A stretch of DNA of 64,000 nucleotides from Proteinivorax tanatarense. GTDB taxonomy: Bacteria > Bacillota > Proteinivoracia > Proteinivoracales > Proteinivoracaceae. Positions within the stretch are counted from its first letter, which is position 1. Each line of letters begins with the position of its first letter. The notes below the pieces were generated by a model. It saw only the letters and a program-made list of their open reading frames with translations. It did no database searches and was not told the DNA's origin. This document shows positions 7,253-16,872 of the stretch, in pieces. The position numbers and the translations under genes are program-made. The stretch spans positions 124,001 to 188,000 of the forward strand of contig NZ_CP158367.1 in assembly GCF_040267685.1 (NCBI RefSeq), in the 5' to 3' direction.

Positions 7253-7780
7253 ATGGTATGTCAAGAGTGTAAAAAAAGACAGGCTTCAGTACATTTTACC
7301 AAGATAATTAATGGTGAGAAAATTGAAATGAAACTTTGTGAAAATTGTGCGGAACAAAGAGGCGATTTAGATTTTGGTGGCCAACAGCCCTTTTCTGTAC
7401 ATCAACTTTTAGCAGGACTTTTAGACCTTGAAGAGCTATCTGGCACAAAGGGAGACTCGCCAGCTACCTATTCTGGTATTTGCAACAACTGTGGATTAAC
7501 AGAGATGCAATTTGCTAAAATTGGCAGGCTTGGCTGTACCCAATGTTATGAGACCTTTGGCAATAGGTTAAACCCGCTTTTAAAAAGAGTACAGGGACGT
7601 TCTAACCATAATGGGAAAGTTCCAAAACGAACAGGTGGAGATATTAAATTAAAAAGGGAGATTGAAAAACTTAGGGAAAAATTAAATCGTTGTGTTATAG
7701 AAGAAAATTTTGAAGATGCAGCTGTTTATAGGGATAAAATCAAAGACTTAGAATCTCAGCTTAACAAAGGGGGGGAATAA
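7253..7780 (+). CDS. mcsA: McsA, zinc-binding activator of the protein arginine kinase
   Basis: A 175-residue protein with four CxxC pairs: CQEC (3-6), CENC (about 27-30), CNNC (about 77-80) and CTQC (about 95-98). These bind zinc and confer heavy-metal and redox sensing in homologues. A C-terminal UVR motif (about 135-170) resembles the ClpC-interacting segment. McsA activates McsB and helps target CtsR to ClpCP. ATG 7253 was chosen because the family begins M-(I/V)-C-Q-E-C; a GTG at 7244 is part of the ribosome site. It lies 12 nt after ctsR and 4 nt before mcsB. Confidence 0.93.
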   Translation: MVCQECKKRQASVHFTKIINGEKIEMKLCENCAEQRGDLDFGGQQPFSVHQLLAGLLDLEELSGTKGDSPATYSGICNNCGLTEMQFAKIGRLGCTQCYETFGNRLNPLLKRVQGRSNHNGKVPKRTGGDIKLKREIEKLREKLNRCVIEENFEDAAVYRDKIKDLESQLNKGGE

Positions 7781-7784
7781 CCTT

Positions 7785-8831
7785 ATGTCTTTAATGGGAT
7801 TTATAGATAAAAATTTAAGCTTTTGGACTCAGGAAAAGAAGGGCCGTGAAAATGAAGTGGTTCTTAGTAGTAGAATTAGGCTAGCCCGCAACATCGATCT
7901 TATACCATTTCCTTTTCTGGCAGACAATAACGACCAAGCCAAAGTTGTTGAATTGGTAAAAGGCGCTATGAAAAATCAAAAAGAATTCTCTTACTTAAGT
8001 AGAAACAGCCTAAACTTAGAAGACCGACAAGCTTTAATGGAAAAACACTTAATTAGTATGCAACTAGTTAAAGAGAATAAAAATAGTGGTTTATGGATTA
8101 ATGCTGATGAATCTGCAAGTATAATGGTTAATGAGGAAGATCATATTAGAATACAGGTGCTTTTACCGGGTTTTAATCTAGAAAACGCTAGAGGAAAAGC
8201 TAATGATTTGGACGATCTTTTGGAACAAAAATTAGATTATGGTTTCAATGAAAAGAAAGGTTACCTGACTTCATGCCCTACAAATGTGGGGACGGGACTT
8301 AGGGCATCTGTTATGGTTCATTTGCCAGGGTTAGTTATTACTAAACAAATAAACAAAGTTTTAACTGCGGTTTCTCAACTGGGGTTAGCGGTTAGAGGCA
8401 TATATGGCGAAGGTTCTGATGCAGCTGGAAATATTCTTCAGATATCAAATCAGGTAACCTTAGGACAAAAAGAAGAAGAAATAATTGATAACATAAAAAG
8501 AGTTACTAAGCAGATTATTGATCATGAGCATAATGCTAGACAATGGCTCCTAAATGAGAAAAAAATAGAGGTTAAAGACAAAGTGCATAGGGCTTATGGA
8601 GTGCTCTCTAATGCATATACGATCTCCTCTAAAGAAGCACTAGAGTTGCTGTCACAAGTAAAGCTTGGGATTGATTTGCAACTACTAGATAAAGAAAGGG
8701 CACAAATATTTAAAGAACTTATTGTTCTTATAAGGCCAGGATATTTACAAAAGTTATATGGACAAAAGTTAGACGAAAAGCAGCGAGACATAAAAAGGGC
8801 TGAAGTTATAAGAGAAAGGCTTAAAAACTAA
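7785..8831 (+). CDS. mcsB: Protein arginine kinase McsB
   Basis: A 348-residue ATP:guanido phosphotransferase-fold kinase that phosphorylates arginine residues, marking proteins for ClpCP. Family features visible are SSRIRLARN (about residues 27-35), the TSCPTNVGTGLRASVMVHLP nucleotide/guanidino segment (about 165-184) and GEGSDAAGNILQISNQ (about 207-222). The C-terminal part forms the dimer and pArg-binding region in known structures. It follows mcsA by 4 nt in the CtsR-controlled operon. The ribosome site is the G-rich run of the mcsA 3' end. Confidence 0.95.
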   Translation: MSLMGFIDKNLSFWTQEKKGRENEVVLSSRIRLARNIDLIPFPFLADNNDQAKVVELVKGAMKNQKEFSYLSRNSLNLEDRQALMEKHLISMQLVKENKNSGLWINADESASIMVNEEDHIRIQVLLPGFNLENARGKANDLDDLLEQKLDYGFNEKKGYLTSCPTNVGTGLRASVMVHLPGLVITKQINKVLTAVSQLGLAVRGIYGEGSDAAGNILQISNQVTLGQKEEEIIDNIKRVTKQIIDHEHNARQWLLNEKKIEVKDKVHRAYGVLSNAYTISSKEALELLSQVKLGIDLQLLDKERAQIFKELIVLIRPGYLQKLYGQKLDEKQRDIKRAEVIRERLKN

Positions 8832-8846
8832 GAAGGAGTGGTTTTT

Positions 8847-11294
8847 ATGTTTGCAAGGTTTACTCAAAGGGCAAGACAGGTATTAGCGTTGGCCCAAGAA
8901 GAAGCGAGAAATTTTAAACATCCGGTAGTGGGCACAGAGCACATCTTGCTAGGGATTATAGATGAAGGTCAAGGGATTGCTGCTAAGGTGATAAAAAACT
9001 TAAATATCCAAAAGGAATCAGTAAAAAAGGAAATAAACTCTCTGGCTGGAACTGGAAATGAAGTAAAAGAAGGGCCTATAGGTTACTCACCACGGTCTAA
9101 GATGGTTATAGAATTAGCATCTCAGGAAGCTAGAGAAATGGGGCATGGGTATGTAGGCACTGAGCATCTCCTCCTAGGCTTAATAAAAGAGGGTGAAGGA
9201 ATCGCGGCAAAAGTGTTAACGTCTTTAGGGGTGGACCTAGAAAAAGCTAAGGAAATGGTTATTAAAGCCTTAGGAGAATATGAAAAAGGTTTAAATGGCA
9301 ATTCCCAAATGCCTAAAAGCAACATGCATCAAAAAGTAAAAAGGGGAAGTGGAAACATCGATAGCTTTGGGAGGGATTTAACCGATGAAGCTGAACAGCA
9401 AAAGCTAGACCCTGTTATAGGAAGAGAGAAGGAGATAGAAAGAGTAGTTCAAGTGCTTAGCAGAAGGACTAAAAACAATCCCTGCCTTATTGGTGAACCT
9501 GGAGTGGGCAAAACAGCTATTGCCGAAGGGCTTGCTCAAAAAATAGTAGAGGGGGATGTACCTGAAACTTTAAAAAACAAAAGAGTGGTGATTTTAGAGC
9601 TTGCTTCCATTGTTGCAGGGACTAAGTATAGGGGGGAATTTGAAGATAGACTTAAAAACCTAATAGAAGAAGTAAAAAATGCAGGAGATATAATTCTGTT
9701 TATAGATGAACTTCATACAATTGTTGGAGCTGGTGGAGCAGAAGGGGCGATTGATGCAGCTAACATTGTAAAGCCAGCATTAGCTCGTGGTCAATTGCAG
9801 ACAATAGGAGCTACAACTCTAGATGAGTATCGTAAGCATATAGAAAAAGATGCGGCATTAGAAAGAAGGTTTCAGCCAATTACCGTAGGAGAACCAACAA
9901 AGGAAGAGGCGGTGGCTATACTAAAAGGGTTGAGGGATAAATATGAGGCACACCATAGAGTTAAAATTAGTGATGAAGCGTTAGAAAGTGCGGTAAAATT
10001 ATCTGATAGATATATAACTGATAGATTTTTGCCAGATAAAGCCATTGACCTAATTGATGAAGCAGCATCGAAATTGCGATTAACTACCTTTACCGCTCCT
10101 CCAGAGTTGAAAGAGCTTGAGCAACAGTTAGAAGACTTATCCAAAGAAAAGGATTCTGCTGTTAAAAATCAAGAGTTTGAAAAAGCTGCAGAATTAAGGG
10201 ATAAAGAAGGTGAAATTAAAGATAAATTAAACTCTTTAAAAGAAAATTGGGAGCATAAACAGGTATCGGATAAGTACACAGTAACAGAAGAGGAAATTGC
10301 TCAAGTTGTTTCAATATGGACAAATATCCCTGTACAAAAGCTGGCTGAAGAAGAAACTCAGAAATTGCTCAGGTTAGAGGAGGAGCTTCACAAACGTGTC
10401 ATAGGCCAACAAGAGGCTGTTAAGGCAGTAGCCCAAGCTGTAAGAAGAGCTAGGGCAGGCTTAAAAGACCCTAAAAGGCCTATTGGTTCGCTGATGTTTT
10501 TGGGACCAACGGGGGTAGGTAAAACGGAGCTAGCAAGAGCATTAGCAGAAGTGCTATTTGGAGAAGATGATGCTATGATAAGAATAGATATGTCTGAGTA
10601 TATGGAAAAACATACAACCTCACGACTTATAGGCTCACCGCCAGGATATGTAGGTTATGATGAAGGTGGACAGTTGACAGAGAAGGTGAGGAGGAAGCCA
10701 TACTCTGTTATTCTTCTTGATGAGATAGAAAAAGCTCACCCTGAAGTATTTAACGTGCTACTACAAGTATTAGATGATGGTAGGTTAACAGATGGGAAAG
10801 GCAGAACTGTTGACTTTAGAAATTGTGTGATAATAATGACCTCAAATGTTGGGGCAAGCCTTATAAAAGAGGGGCCTAGGGTTGGCTTTAAGCCGCAAAG
10901 TCAAGAGGATAAGCACCAGGAAATGGAAGATAAAATAAACGATGAGTTAAAAAAGACTTTCCGTCCTGAATTTTTAAATAGATTAGATGAAACTATAGTC
11001 TTTCATAGTTTAGATAAAGAACATATAAAAGAGATAGTAAAACTCCTATTTAAAAAATTTAACAATAGAGTAAAAGATTATGGCGTAACCTTAGAAGCTA
11101 CTGAAAGTTTATATGAGCATCTGGCAAAGGAGGGCTATGATCCCTCATATGGTGCTAGGCCTTTGAAAAGGGCTATACAAAGGTGGGTAGAAGATAGTTT
11201 ATCTGAAGAAATTTTAAAAGGAGATATCAAAAAAGAAGATAATGTTTTAGTTGATTATGATGGAGAAAAGGTGATTTTTACAAAAAAAAGCTAA
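8847..11294 (+). CDS. clpC: ATP-dependent Clp protease ATP-binding subunit ClpC
   Basis: An 815-residue Hsp100 unfoldase that feeds substrates to ClpP. It has a double Clp_N repeat (about residues 1-145, both with GTEH(I/L)LLG), a first AAA domain with Walker A GEPGVGKT (about 215), a middle coiled-coil with a UVR-like segment (about 410-470) that distinguishes ClpC, and a second AAA domain with Walker A GPTGVGKT (about 552) and the arginine-finger region. The start ATG 8847 is 8 nt after AAGGAG and matches the family start MFxRFT; a GTG at 8838 lies within that site. Last gene of the ctsR operon; the terminator overlaps its stop codon. Confidence 0.97.
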   Translation: MFARFTQRARQVLALAQEEARNFKHPVVGTEHILLGIIDEGQGIAAKVIKNLNIQKESVKKEINSLAGTGNEVKEGPIGYSPRSKMVIELASQEAREMGHGYVGTEHLLLGLIKEGEGIAAKVLTSLGVDLEKAKEMVIKALGEYEKGLNGNSQMPKSNMHQKVKRGSGNIDSFGRDLTDEAEQQKLDPVIGREKEIERVVQVLSRRTKNNPCLIGEPGVGKTAIAEGLAQKIVEGDVPETLKNKRVVILELASIVAGTKYRGEFEDRLKNLIEEVKNAGDIILFIDELHTIVGAGGAEGAIDAANIVKPALARGQLQTIGATTLDEYRKHIEKDAALERRFQPITVGEPTKEEAVAILKGLRDKYEAHHRVKISDEALESAVKLSDRYITDRFLPDKAIDLIDEAASKLRLTTFTAPPELKELEQQLEDLSKEKDSAVKNQEFEKAAELRDKEGEIKDKLNSLKENWEHKQVSDKYTVTEEEIAQVVSIWTNIPVQKLAEEETQKLLRLEEELHKRVIGQQEAVKAVAQAVRRARAGLKDPKRPIGSLMFLGPTGVGKTELARALAEVLFGEDDAMIRIDMSEYMEKHTTSRLIGSPPGYVGYDEGGQLTEKVRRKPYSVILLDEIEKAHPEVFNVLLQVLDDGRLTDGKGRTVDFRNCVIIMTSNVGASLIKEGPRVGFKPQSQEDKHQEMEDKINDELKKTFRPEFLNRLDETIVFHSLDKEHIKEIVKLLFKKFNNRVKDYGVTLEATESLYEHLAKEGYDPSYGARPLKRAIQRWVEDSLSEEILKGDIKKEDNVLVDYDGEKVIFTKKS

Positions 11295-11315
11295 GGGGAT
11301 TTCCCTTAGCTTTTT
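11286..11315 (+). terminator. Terminator of the ctsR-clpC operon
   Basis: AAAAGCTAAGGG pairs with CCCTTAGCTTTT around a short loop, with a T-run at 11311-11315. The stem includes the clpC stop codon. Confidence 0.88.
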
Positions 11316-11376
11316 AGTCTACATTTTTTTTTCTTTTTTGACAAAGAAGGATTTTAACAAATATCGAAGAATATTA

Positions 11377-11385
11377 TGTTATAAT
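11377..11385 (+). promoter_or_regulatory. Extended -10 promoter for radA-disA
   Basis: TGTTATAAT (11377-11385) has the TG-N-TATAAT extended -10 form. No strong -35 is present at 17 nt. The predicted start is near 11392, 29 nt before radA. Confidence 0.55.
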
Positions 11386-11420
11386 AGTAAATTAGAATAG
11401 TTTAATTTAGGTGTGGTATA

Positions 11421-12776
11421 ATGGCAAAAAAGAAGACTTATTTTATGTGTCAAGAGTGTGGTCATGAATCTATTAAATGGGTGGGTAAGTGCCCTGGTTG
11501 TCACCAATTTAATACAATGGTGGAAGAGATAAAAACGAAAAATGATAACTCCCATTTAAATTTATCAAAAGATATAAAAATTTATAACATAAATACAATA
11601 GCATCTGATGAAAAAAGTCGTATTAAAACTGGCAGTACAGAACTAGATAGGGTTTTGGGTGGTGGATTAGTAGCTGGATCACTAGTGCTTTTAGGTGGAG
11701 ATCCTGGTATAGGAAAATCAACTCTTTTGCTACAATCGGCCCATAGCATTTCTGAGAGGAAAAAAACGTATTACTTATCTGGCGAAGAGTCGCCTCAACA
11801 AATTAAACTACGAGCAAGTAGGCTAGGCGTCTCTTCAAAAAATCTATATGTCTTGTCCGAAACTGACATTGATATGTTAACTCACCTTGTAGAAAGAGAG
11901 CCACCACAAGTTCTTATAGTAGATTCCATTCAGACGGTTTTTAAAAGTAGCTTAGAATCAGCACCTGGAAGTGTTGCTCAAGTGAGGGAATGCACAAACA
12001 CCCTGATGAAGCTTGCTAAAAAAAGCGGAATTCCAATCTTTATTGTAGGTCATGTTACAAAAGAGGGTGGTATAGCAGGACCTAGGGTGCTTGAACATAT
12101 GGTAGATACTGTGCTTTATTTTGAGGGAGATCGCCATCAATCTTTTAGGATTTTGAGAGGAGTTAAAAATCGTTTTGGCTCTACAAATGAAATTGGAGTT
12201 TATGAGATGGTTCAAGAGGGCCTTAGGGAAGTGTTAAATCCTTCAGAGTTATTTTTATCACAACGGCCTATAGAAGGGCCTGGCTCTATTGCTACTGCCT
12301 CTATGGAAGGAACTAGACCTATATTAGTTGAAATACAAGGTTTGATAACAGCCACAAACTTTTCAACTCCACGAAGAATGACTAATGGAGTAGACTATAA
12401 TAGAGTTTCGCTACTAATGGCTGTACTTGAGAAGAGAGTGGGTTTGTTTTTGAATAATCATGATGCTTTTGTAAATGTAGCCGGTGGAGTTAAAATCGAA
12501 GAACCTGCTGTTGATCTAGCTATTTCCTTAGCAATTGCTTCATCTTTTAAAGAAAAACCTATAAATAAACACTGGCTTGCAATAGGCGAAGTAGGGTTGA
12601 CAGGCGAGGTACGTAGTGTTAATCAAATAGATCAAAGACTTAAAGAAGGTCAAAAGCTAGGGTTTGATAAAGCCTTAATACCTCATAATAAGAATATTCC
12701 CGATTTGGATGGTATAAAGGTTTATCCTATAAAAACTGTACAAGAAGGTATAAATATAGTGTTAGGAGGTGATTAG
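11421..12776 (+). CDS. radA: DNA repair protein RadA
   Basis: A 451-residue RecA-like branch-migration helicase for recombination intermediates. It has an N-terminal C4 zinc finger (C10, C13, C24, C27), a RecA core with Walker A GGDPGIGKST (about 92-101) and the RadA-specific KNRFGS motif (about 248-253), and a C-terminal Lon-protease-like domain (about 275-451) that lacks protease function in the family. The stop codon directly abuts disA; these two genes are linked in many Firmicutes. Confidence 0.96.
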   Translation: MAKKKTYFMCQECGHESIKWVGKCPGCHQFNTMVEEIKTKNDNSHLNLSKDIKIYNINTIASDEKSRIKTGSTELDRVLGGGLVAGSLVLLGGDPGIGKSTLLLQSAHSISERKKTYYLSGEESPQQIKLRASRLGVSSKNLYVLSETDIDMLTHLVEREPPQVLIVDSIQTVFKSSLESAPGSVAQVRECTNTLMKLAKKSGIPIFIVGHVTKEGGIAGPRVLEHMVDTVLYFEGDRHQSFRILRGVKNRFGSTNEIGVYEMVQEGLREVLNPSELFLSQRPIEGPGSIATASMEGTRPILVEIQGLITATNFSTPRRMTNGVDYNRVSLLMAVLEKRVGLFLNNHDAFVNVAGGVKIEEPAVDLAISLAIASSFKEKPINKHWLAIGEVGLTGEVRSVNQIDQRLKEGQKLGFDKALIPHNKNIPDLDGIKVYPIKTVQEGINIVLGGD

Positions 12777-13856
12777 ATGCAAGCTTTAAGAACTCCAGAT
12801 GATAATTTTTTAAAAACATTAAAATTAGTAGCTCCAGGTACTAAGTTAAGGGAAGGGCTTGAAAATGTTTTAAGGGCAAAGACTGGAGCCCTAATAGTTA
12901 TCGGAGAAAGTCCTCAGCTCCAAGAAATTGTAAGTGGTGGTTTCTTTATCAATAGTGACTTTTCTCCTGCCAATCTTTATGAACTGGCAAAGATGGATGG
13001 GGCAATTTTATTGAGTTATGATGCTAAAAAAATTCTTTATGCTAACACTCAACTAATTCCCGACTCTAAAATTTTGTCTACAGAAACAGGGATTAGGCAC
13101 CGAACTGCAGAGAGAGTAGCTAGGCAAACTGGAGAGTTGGTTATATCTATATCTCAGCGTAGAAACACTATTACCCTATATAAGGGGTATGTAAAATATG
13201 CACTAAAAGATATCAGCGTTATTCTAAATAAGGCAAATCAAGCTATACAAACCCTTGACAAGTATCGATCTGTTTTAGAACAAAGCTTGGTTAATTTAAG
13301 CGCTTTAGAGTTTGAAGAAATGGTAAATGTAGTAGATGTTGTTAATGTGTTACAAAGATACGAAATGGTATTAAGGATAGTAACAGAACTAGGAAAATAC
13401 ATTGTAGAGTTAGGAGACGAGGGCCGTCTTATAAAGATGCAGTTAGAGGAGTTAATTTCTAATGTTAAAGAAGAAGGCTATCTTGTCATAAAAGATTATA
13501 TGGTTAATAAAGAAACTACAGATCCTAATGAGATATTAAAAAGTATGTCTCAATTAACTTCTGAAGAGCTTTTAGAGTTAACCAATATCAGCAAAGTGTT
13601 AGGTTATGGAGTAAGTGTGGGAGCCTTAGAGCAGCCAGTAAAATCTAAAGGACATAGGATTTTAAATAAAATCCCCCGTTTACCTATGCCTGTAATAGAA
13701 AATGCCGTTAATTCCCTTGGTGGCTTACAAAATATATTGTTAGCTTCGATTGAAGAGTTGGATGAGGTAGAAGGGATCGGAGAAGTAAGGGCTAGGGCTA
13801 TAAAAGATGGATTGCGCAGGCTACAGCAGCAAGTGCTTCTAGATAGGCATGTTTAG
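12777..13856 (+). CDS. disA: DNA integrity scanning diadenylate cyclase DisA
   Basis: A 359-residue protein making c-di-AMP from two ATP and scanning DNA for branched structures, with a role in delaying sporulation upon damage in Bacillus. The N-terminal DAC domain shows [10 protein letters not shown] (about 71-80) and [13 protein letters not shown] (about 107-119), the two catalytic blocks. A helical spine follows, and the C-terminal helix-hairpin-helix (about 300-345) binds DNA. The ATG begins one base after the radA stop, implying translational coupling. Its 3' end overlaps the alternative early start of pssA. Confidence 0.96.
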   Translation: MQALRTPDDNFLKTLKLVAPGTKLREGLENVLRAKTGALIVIGESPQLQEIVSGGFFINSDFSPANLYELAKMDGAILLSYDAKKILYANTQLIPDSKILSTETGIRHRTAERVARQTGELVISISQRRNTITLYKGYVKYALKDISVILNKANQAIQTLDKYRSVLEQSLVNLSALEFEEMVNVVDVVNVLQRYEMVLRIVTELGKYIVELGDEGRLIKMQLEELISNVKEEGYLVIKDYMVNKETTDPNEILKSMSQLTSEELLELTNISKVLGYGVSVGALEQPVKSKGHRILNKIPRLPMPVIENAVNSLGGLQNILLASIEELDEVEGIGEVRARAIKDGLRRLQQQVLLDRHV

Positions 13857-13872
13857 CGAAGGGGGAAACAAA

Positions 13873-14562
13873 GTGTTTAAACGTATTATACCAAGTGTTT
13901 TTACTTTAGGTAATTTGGTTTTTGGGCTTATAGCGCTTTATTATACTATAAATGGTGACCCTGCCGGAGGAGCAGGTTTTATATTGGTGGGGACACTTTT
14001 AGATGGATTAGATGGTAAAGTGGCTCGATTTTTAGGAGTTAGTAGTGAGTTTGGCAAACAGTTAGACTCTCTTGCAGATATGGTTACATTTGGGGTGGCG
14101 CCAGCCATTGTAGCTTATGAGTTGGTATTAAACTCTTATGGACTGTATGGTTTGATTATATGTTTTGCCTTTCCAGTAGCTGGAGCTATCCGATTAGCCA
14201 GGTTTAATGTGACATCCGAGGAAACACCGGCTGGTTACTTTATTGGTATGCCTATTACAATTGCAGGAGGCATTTTAACAGTGTTAGTGCTATTTGATTT
14301 TTTCCCAATGCTATTTATTTTAGGAGCTGTACTTTTCTTAGCTTATATGATGATTTCTAGCACAAAATATCCAGATTTCAAAACAATAGGACTACCCAAA
14401 TGGGCGCAGTTGTCAATAGTGCTACTAATACTATTGATTGTATTTTACTTTAAAATTCCTGAACTGATTTTCCTGCCCATCACAATTTATATTCTTATAG
14501 GTTTAAAAGAGCGACTACAAACTATTTTTCAGTGGTATAAAAGAAGAAAACTTTGCAATTAG
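13873..14562 (+). CDS. pssA: CDP-diacylglycerol-serine O-phosphatidyltransferase
   Basis: A 229-residue membrane enzyme that makes phosphatidylserine, the precursor of phosphatidylethanolamine. It carries the CDP-alcohol phosphotransferase motif: DG-x2-AR-x8-G-x3-D-x3-D, seen as LDGKVARFLGVSSEFGKQLD followed by SLAD. About six to eight hydrophobic segments are predictable by eye. GTG 13873 is chosen (about 7 nt after AAGGGGG); an in-frame ATG at 13849 would overlap the disA end. It lies in the radA-disA transcript, ending at a bidirectional terminator. Confidence 0.9.
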   Translation: MFKRIIPSVFTLGNLVFGLIALYYTINGDPAGGAGFILVGTLLDGLDGKVARFLGVSSEFGKQLDSLADMVTFGVAPAIVAYELVLNSYGLYGLIICFAFPVAGAIRLARFNVTSEETPAGYFIGMPITIAGGILTVLVLFDFFPMLFILGAVLFLAYMMISSTKYPDFKTIGLPKWAQLSIVLLILLIVFYFKIPELIFLPITIYILIGLKERLQTIFQWYKRRKLCN

Positions 14563-14607
14563 ATATTAAAAAAAGATAGCACATTATGTGCTATCTTTTT
14601 AATATCT
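14561..14607. terminator. Bidirectional terminator between pssA and the convergent gene
   Basis: A long inverted repeat: AGATATTAAAAA and GATAGCACAT pair with ATGTGCTATC and TTTTTAATATCT. It has A-runs upstream and T-runs downstream, so it can stop transcripts from both sides. Confidence 0.88.
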
Positions 14608-15010
14608 AACTTAAGTTAAAGCGACCCAAAGTAGCTATTTTTTTGTATTCTTGTTCTAAAACATTTTGTAAGTCTAATCCCAAAATATCACAAAGCGCTG
14701 CCAAATAAAATATATTATTACCTAGCTCCATTTCAACTATTTCACGACAGTTATCACATAAACCACCTTTAACATGGGTTTCAGTATAATTCTTTAATTC
14801 TTTCAAACTAGCTTCTTGGGGTATTTCTTTTTTAGTTGCAGTTATTTTTAAACATCCACAATTTGTAACTGTTTTGGCAACAGACCGGTTTACTCTGCTG
14901 TTAGATTCCTGATACTTAGTCAATATATCCAAGATGCTTCTGTGCCTGATAAGCAGGTCATTTACTTTAAGTTGAAATTTATGACAATCCAACTCTTTGT
15001 TGTCCTTCAT
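14606..15010 (-). CDS. Conserved helical protein with paired cysteines, MazG-like tail (function unknown)
   Basis: A 134-residue cytosolic protein. I recognise the general type from Clostridia but know no function. The middle has a CGC (about residues 51-53) and a CDNC (about 84-87), suggesting a zinc or redox site, plus a further Cys in the tail. The C-terminal segment MELGNNIFYLAALCDILGLDLQNVLE resembles the MazG/NTP pyrophosphohydrolase helix (E-L-G-D-x-x-x-Y-L), but the metal-binding Asp is Asn here, so catalysis is doubtful. It is the only minus-strand gene seen, with its own good promoter and a ribosome site GGGGTG. It stands between pssA and carD. Confidence 0.8.
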   Translation of the reverse strand: MKDNKELDCHKFQLKVNDLLIRHRSILDILTKYQESNSRVNRSVAKTVTNCGCLKITATKKEIPQEASLKELKNYTETHVKGGLCDNCREIVEMELGNNIFYLAALCDILGLDLQNVLEQEYKKIATLGRFNLS

Positions 15011-15048
15011 TATTAATTTTCACCCCACAATTTTGAGCTTTTGCATTT

Positions 15049-15078
15049 ATTATATATATTTCAGGATTGCTTTGTCAA
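15049..15078 (-). promoter_or_regulatory. Sigma-A promoter of the minus-strand gene
   Basis: On the minus strand TTGACA (15078-15073), 18 nt, then TATAAT (15054-15049). The start would be near 15042, about 30 nt before the ATG at 15010. Confidence 0.75.
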
Positions 15079-15136
15079 ACCAAAATAAAATTAAATACAG
15101 TTTTTTTTCTTTTAAATAAAATATTATAAAAAAATG

Positions 15137-15166
15137 TTGACAATAATCGGCATCATATGATAAAAT
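15137..15166 (+). promoter_or_regulatory. Upstream carD promoter (P1)
   Basis: TTGACA (15137-15142), 18 nt, TAAAAT (15161-15166). It is the first of two tandem vegetative promoters facing carD. Confidence 0.5.
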
Positions 15167-15175
15167 AAAACAATT

Positions 15176-15204
15176 TTGACATTACCCCCTTAACATGTTA
15201 AAAT
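15176..15204 (+). promoter_or_regulatory. Downstream carD promoter (P2)
   Basis: TTGACA (15176-15181), 17 nt, TAAAAT (15199-15204). It would start near 15211, 37 nt before carD. Confidence 0.7.
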
Positions 15205-15247
15205 TATATAAAAATTCCAATTAGTATAATTGGAGGGGGTATAAAAA

Positions 15248-15727
15248 ATGTTTAGTATTGGCGATAAAATTGTTTACCCTATGCATGGTGCAGGAGTTAT
15301 TAAAAATATAGAGGAGCGAAAAGTATTAGATAAGTTAGAAAAATATTATGAGCTTAAAATACCAATAGGTTCTATAACTGCATTTGTGCCTGTTTCCAAA
15401 GTGGAAAGGTTGGGGATACGAAAAGTTGTTAGTGCTGGGGAGTTAAAAAAAGTTTTTGAGATCCTAAGTACAGATCAAGGTGCTATGCCATCAAACTGGA
15501 ATAGAAGGTACAGGCAAAACTTAGACAAACTAAAGACTGGAGATGTCTTTCAAGTGGCTGAAGTTGTAAAAGATTTGACTATAAGAGACGAAAACAAAGG
15601 ATTATCTTCTGGGGAAAAAAGAATGCTTGAGAAATCACGGCAAATATTAGTTAGCGAAATTGTTTTAGCTAAAGATATATGCGAAGATGAGGCTGATAAT
15701 TTGCTGTACAATGCTTGCAGGGTATAA
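15248..15727 (+). CDS. carD: CarD/CdnL-type RNA polymerase-binding regulator
   Basis: A 159-residue CarD family protein. The N-terminal Tudor-like RNA polymerase interaction domain has the family start FSIGDKIVYPMHGAGVI (residues 2-18), and the C-terminal helical bundle contains the NWNRRYRQNLDKLKTGD segment (about 79-95). CarD binds the beta subunit and stabilises open complexes, typically at rRNA promoters. GGAGGGGG precedes the ATG at a normal distance. Next are yacL and ispDF, a common clostridial order. Confidence 0.92.
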   Translation: MFSIGDKIVYPMHGAGVIKNIEERKVLDKLEKYYELKIPIGSITAFVPVSKVERLGIRKVVSAGELKKVFEILSTDQGAMPSNWNRRYRQNLDKLKTGDVFQVAEVVKDLTIRDENKGLSSGEKRMLEKSRQILVSEIVLAKDICEDEADNLLYNACRV

Positions 15728-15796
15728 CTTAAAATTAATACTGTATAACATTAAGTAAAAGGATTATAATATAGGGTAGGAGGTGAAGGGTTTCAA

Positions 15797-16861
15797 ATGA
15801 TAAAAACTCTAACAAGAATTATTGCTTTGCTTTTTGGAATTTCATTTGGGTATATGGTTTCTGTGCAACTAATTGAGTTTAATGTAATAAGTGTTGAAGG
15901 TACATCAAAATACGGGGTTATCAGTGGATTTTCCATATTATGCGCATTACTATTTTTTACTATATCGCCATTAATTTCAAGAAAAATAATTGCTCTTGGG
16001 CGATACTTAGATAAAAAACTTTACTACACTCCTGTACAGGATATAATAGCAGGGATAGTTGGTCTTATAATAGGCTTAGTTATCGCAACTTTGTTGATAT
16101 TTCCTTTAAAGGAGCTTCCCATAGTCGGACCATTTTTACCTTTTGTAGTAAACCTAACACTAGGGTATTTGGGGTACATAATAGCCATAAGTAAATGGGA
16201 TGATATATTAAGTTTATTTGGAAAAAGTTCAAAGGAAAAAAGTGACGGAGCGATGGTAAAGATTTTAGATACAAGCGTAATAATTGATGGCAGGATTGCT
16301 GATATTTGTGAAGCTCGTTTTATTGAAGGGAAGTTAGTGATTCCTGGATTTGTATTGGAAGAACTTAGACACATTGCTGACTCTTCGGATACGTTAAAAA
16401 GGAATAGAGGCAGGAGAGGGCTTGATATTTTAAATAGAATCCAAAAAGAAATTGATGTACCCGTAGTTATCATGGAAAATGATACAACTGGAGAAGGTAT
16501 GGAAGTAGATAGTCGCCTTGTCAGGTTAGCTCAGAAATTGAAAGGTATGGTAGTTACAAATGATTATAATTTAAATAAAGTGTGTGAACTGCAGGGTGTT
16601 CCTGTACTAAATATTAATGAATTAGCCAATGCAGTTAAACCTGTAGTTTTACCAGGGGAAGAGATGAATGTTGAGGTTGTAAAAGATGGAAAAGAAGCTG
16701 GGCAAGGAATTGGTTACTTAGATGACGGAACGATGATAGTTGTTGATGGTGGTAAAAACCATATAGGTGAAAACTTGGACGTTTTGGTGACCAGTGTTTT
16801 GCAGACAGCTGCTGGGAGAATGATATTTGCAAAAATAAAAACAAATCCAAAAGCTAGCTAA
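15797..16861 (+). CDS. yacL: YacL-type PIN/TRAM domain membrane protein
   Basis: A 354-residue integral membrane putative RNase. Four hydrophobic segments occupy about residues 1-130. The PIN domain (about 150-265) has ILDTSVIIDGRI and VTNDYNLNKV, supplying the acidic metal-binding residues. A C-terminal TRAM-like domain (about 290-350, around GYLDDGTMIVVDGG) would bind RNA. The substrate is unknown. It lies between carD and ispD, as in Bacillus; 11 nt separate it from ispD. Confidence 0.9.
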   Translation: MIKTLTRIIALLFGISFGYMVSVQLIEFNVISVEGTSKYGVISGFSILCALLFFTISPLISRKIIALGRYLDKKLYYTPVQDIIAGIVGLIIGLVIATLLIFPLKELPIVGPFLPFVVNLTLGYLGYIIAISKWDDILSLFGKSSKEKSDGAMVKILDTSVIIDGRIADICEARFIEGKLVIPGFVLEELRHIADSSDTLKRNRGRRGLDILNRIQKEIDVPVVIMENDTTGEGMEVDSRLVRLAQKLKGMVVTNDYNLNKVCELQGVPVLNINELANAVKPVVLPGEEMNVEVVKDGKEAGQGIGYLDDGTMIVVDGGKNHIGENLDVLVTSVLQTAAGRMIFAKIKTNPKAS

Positions 16862-16872
16862 GGAGTTTAAAA

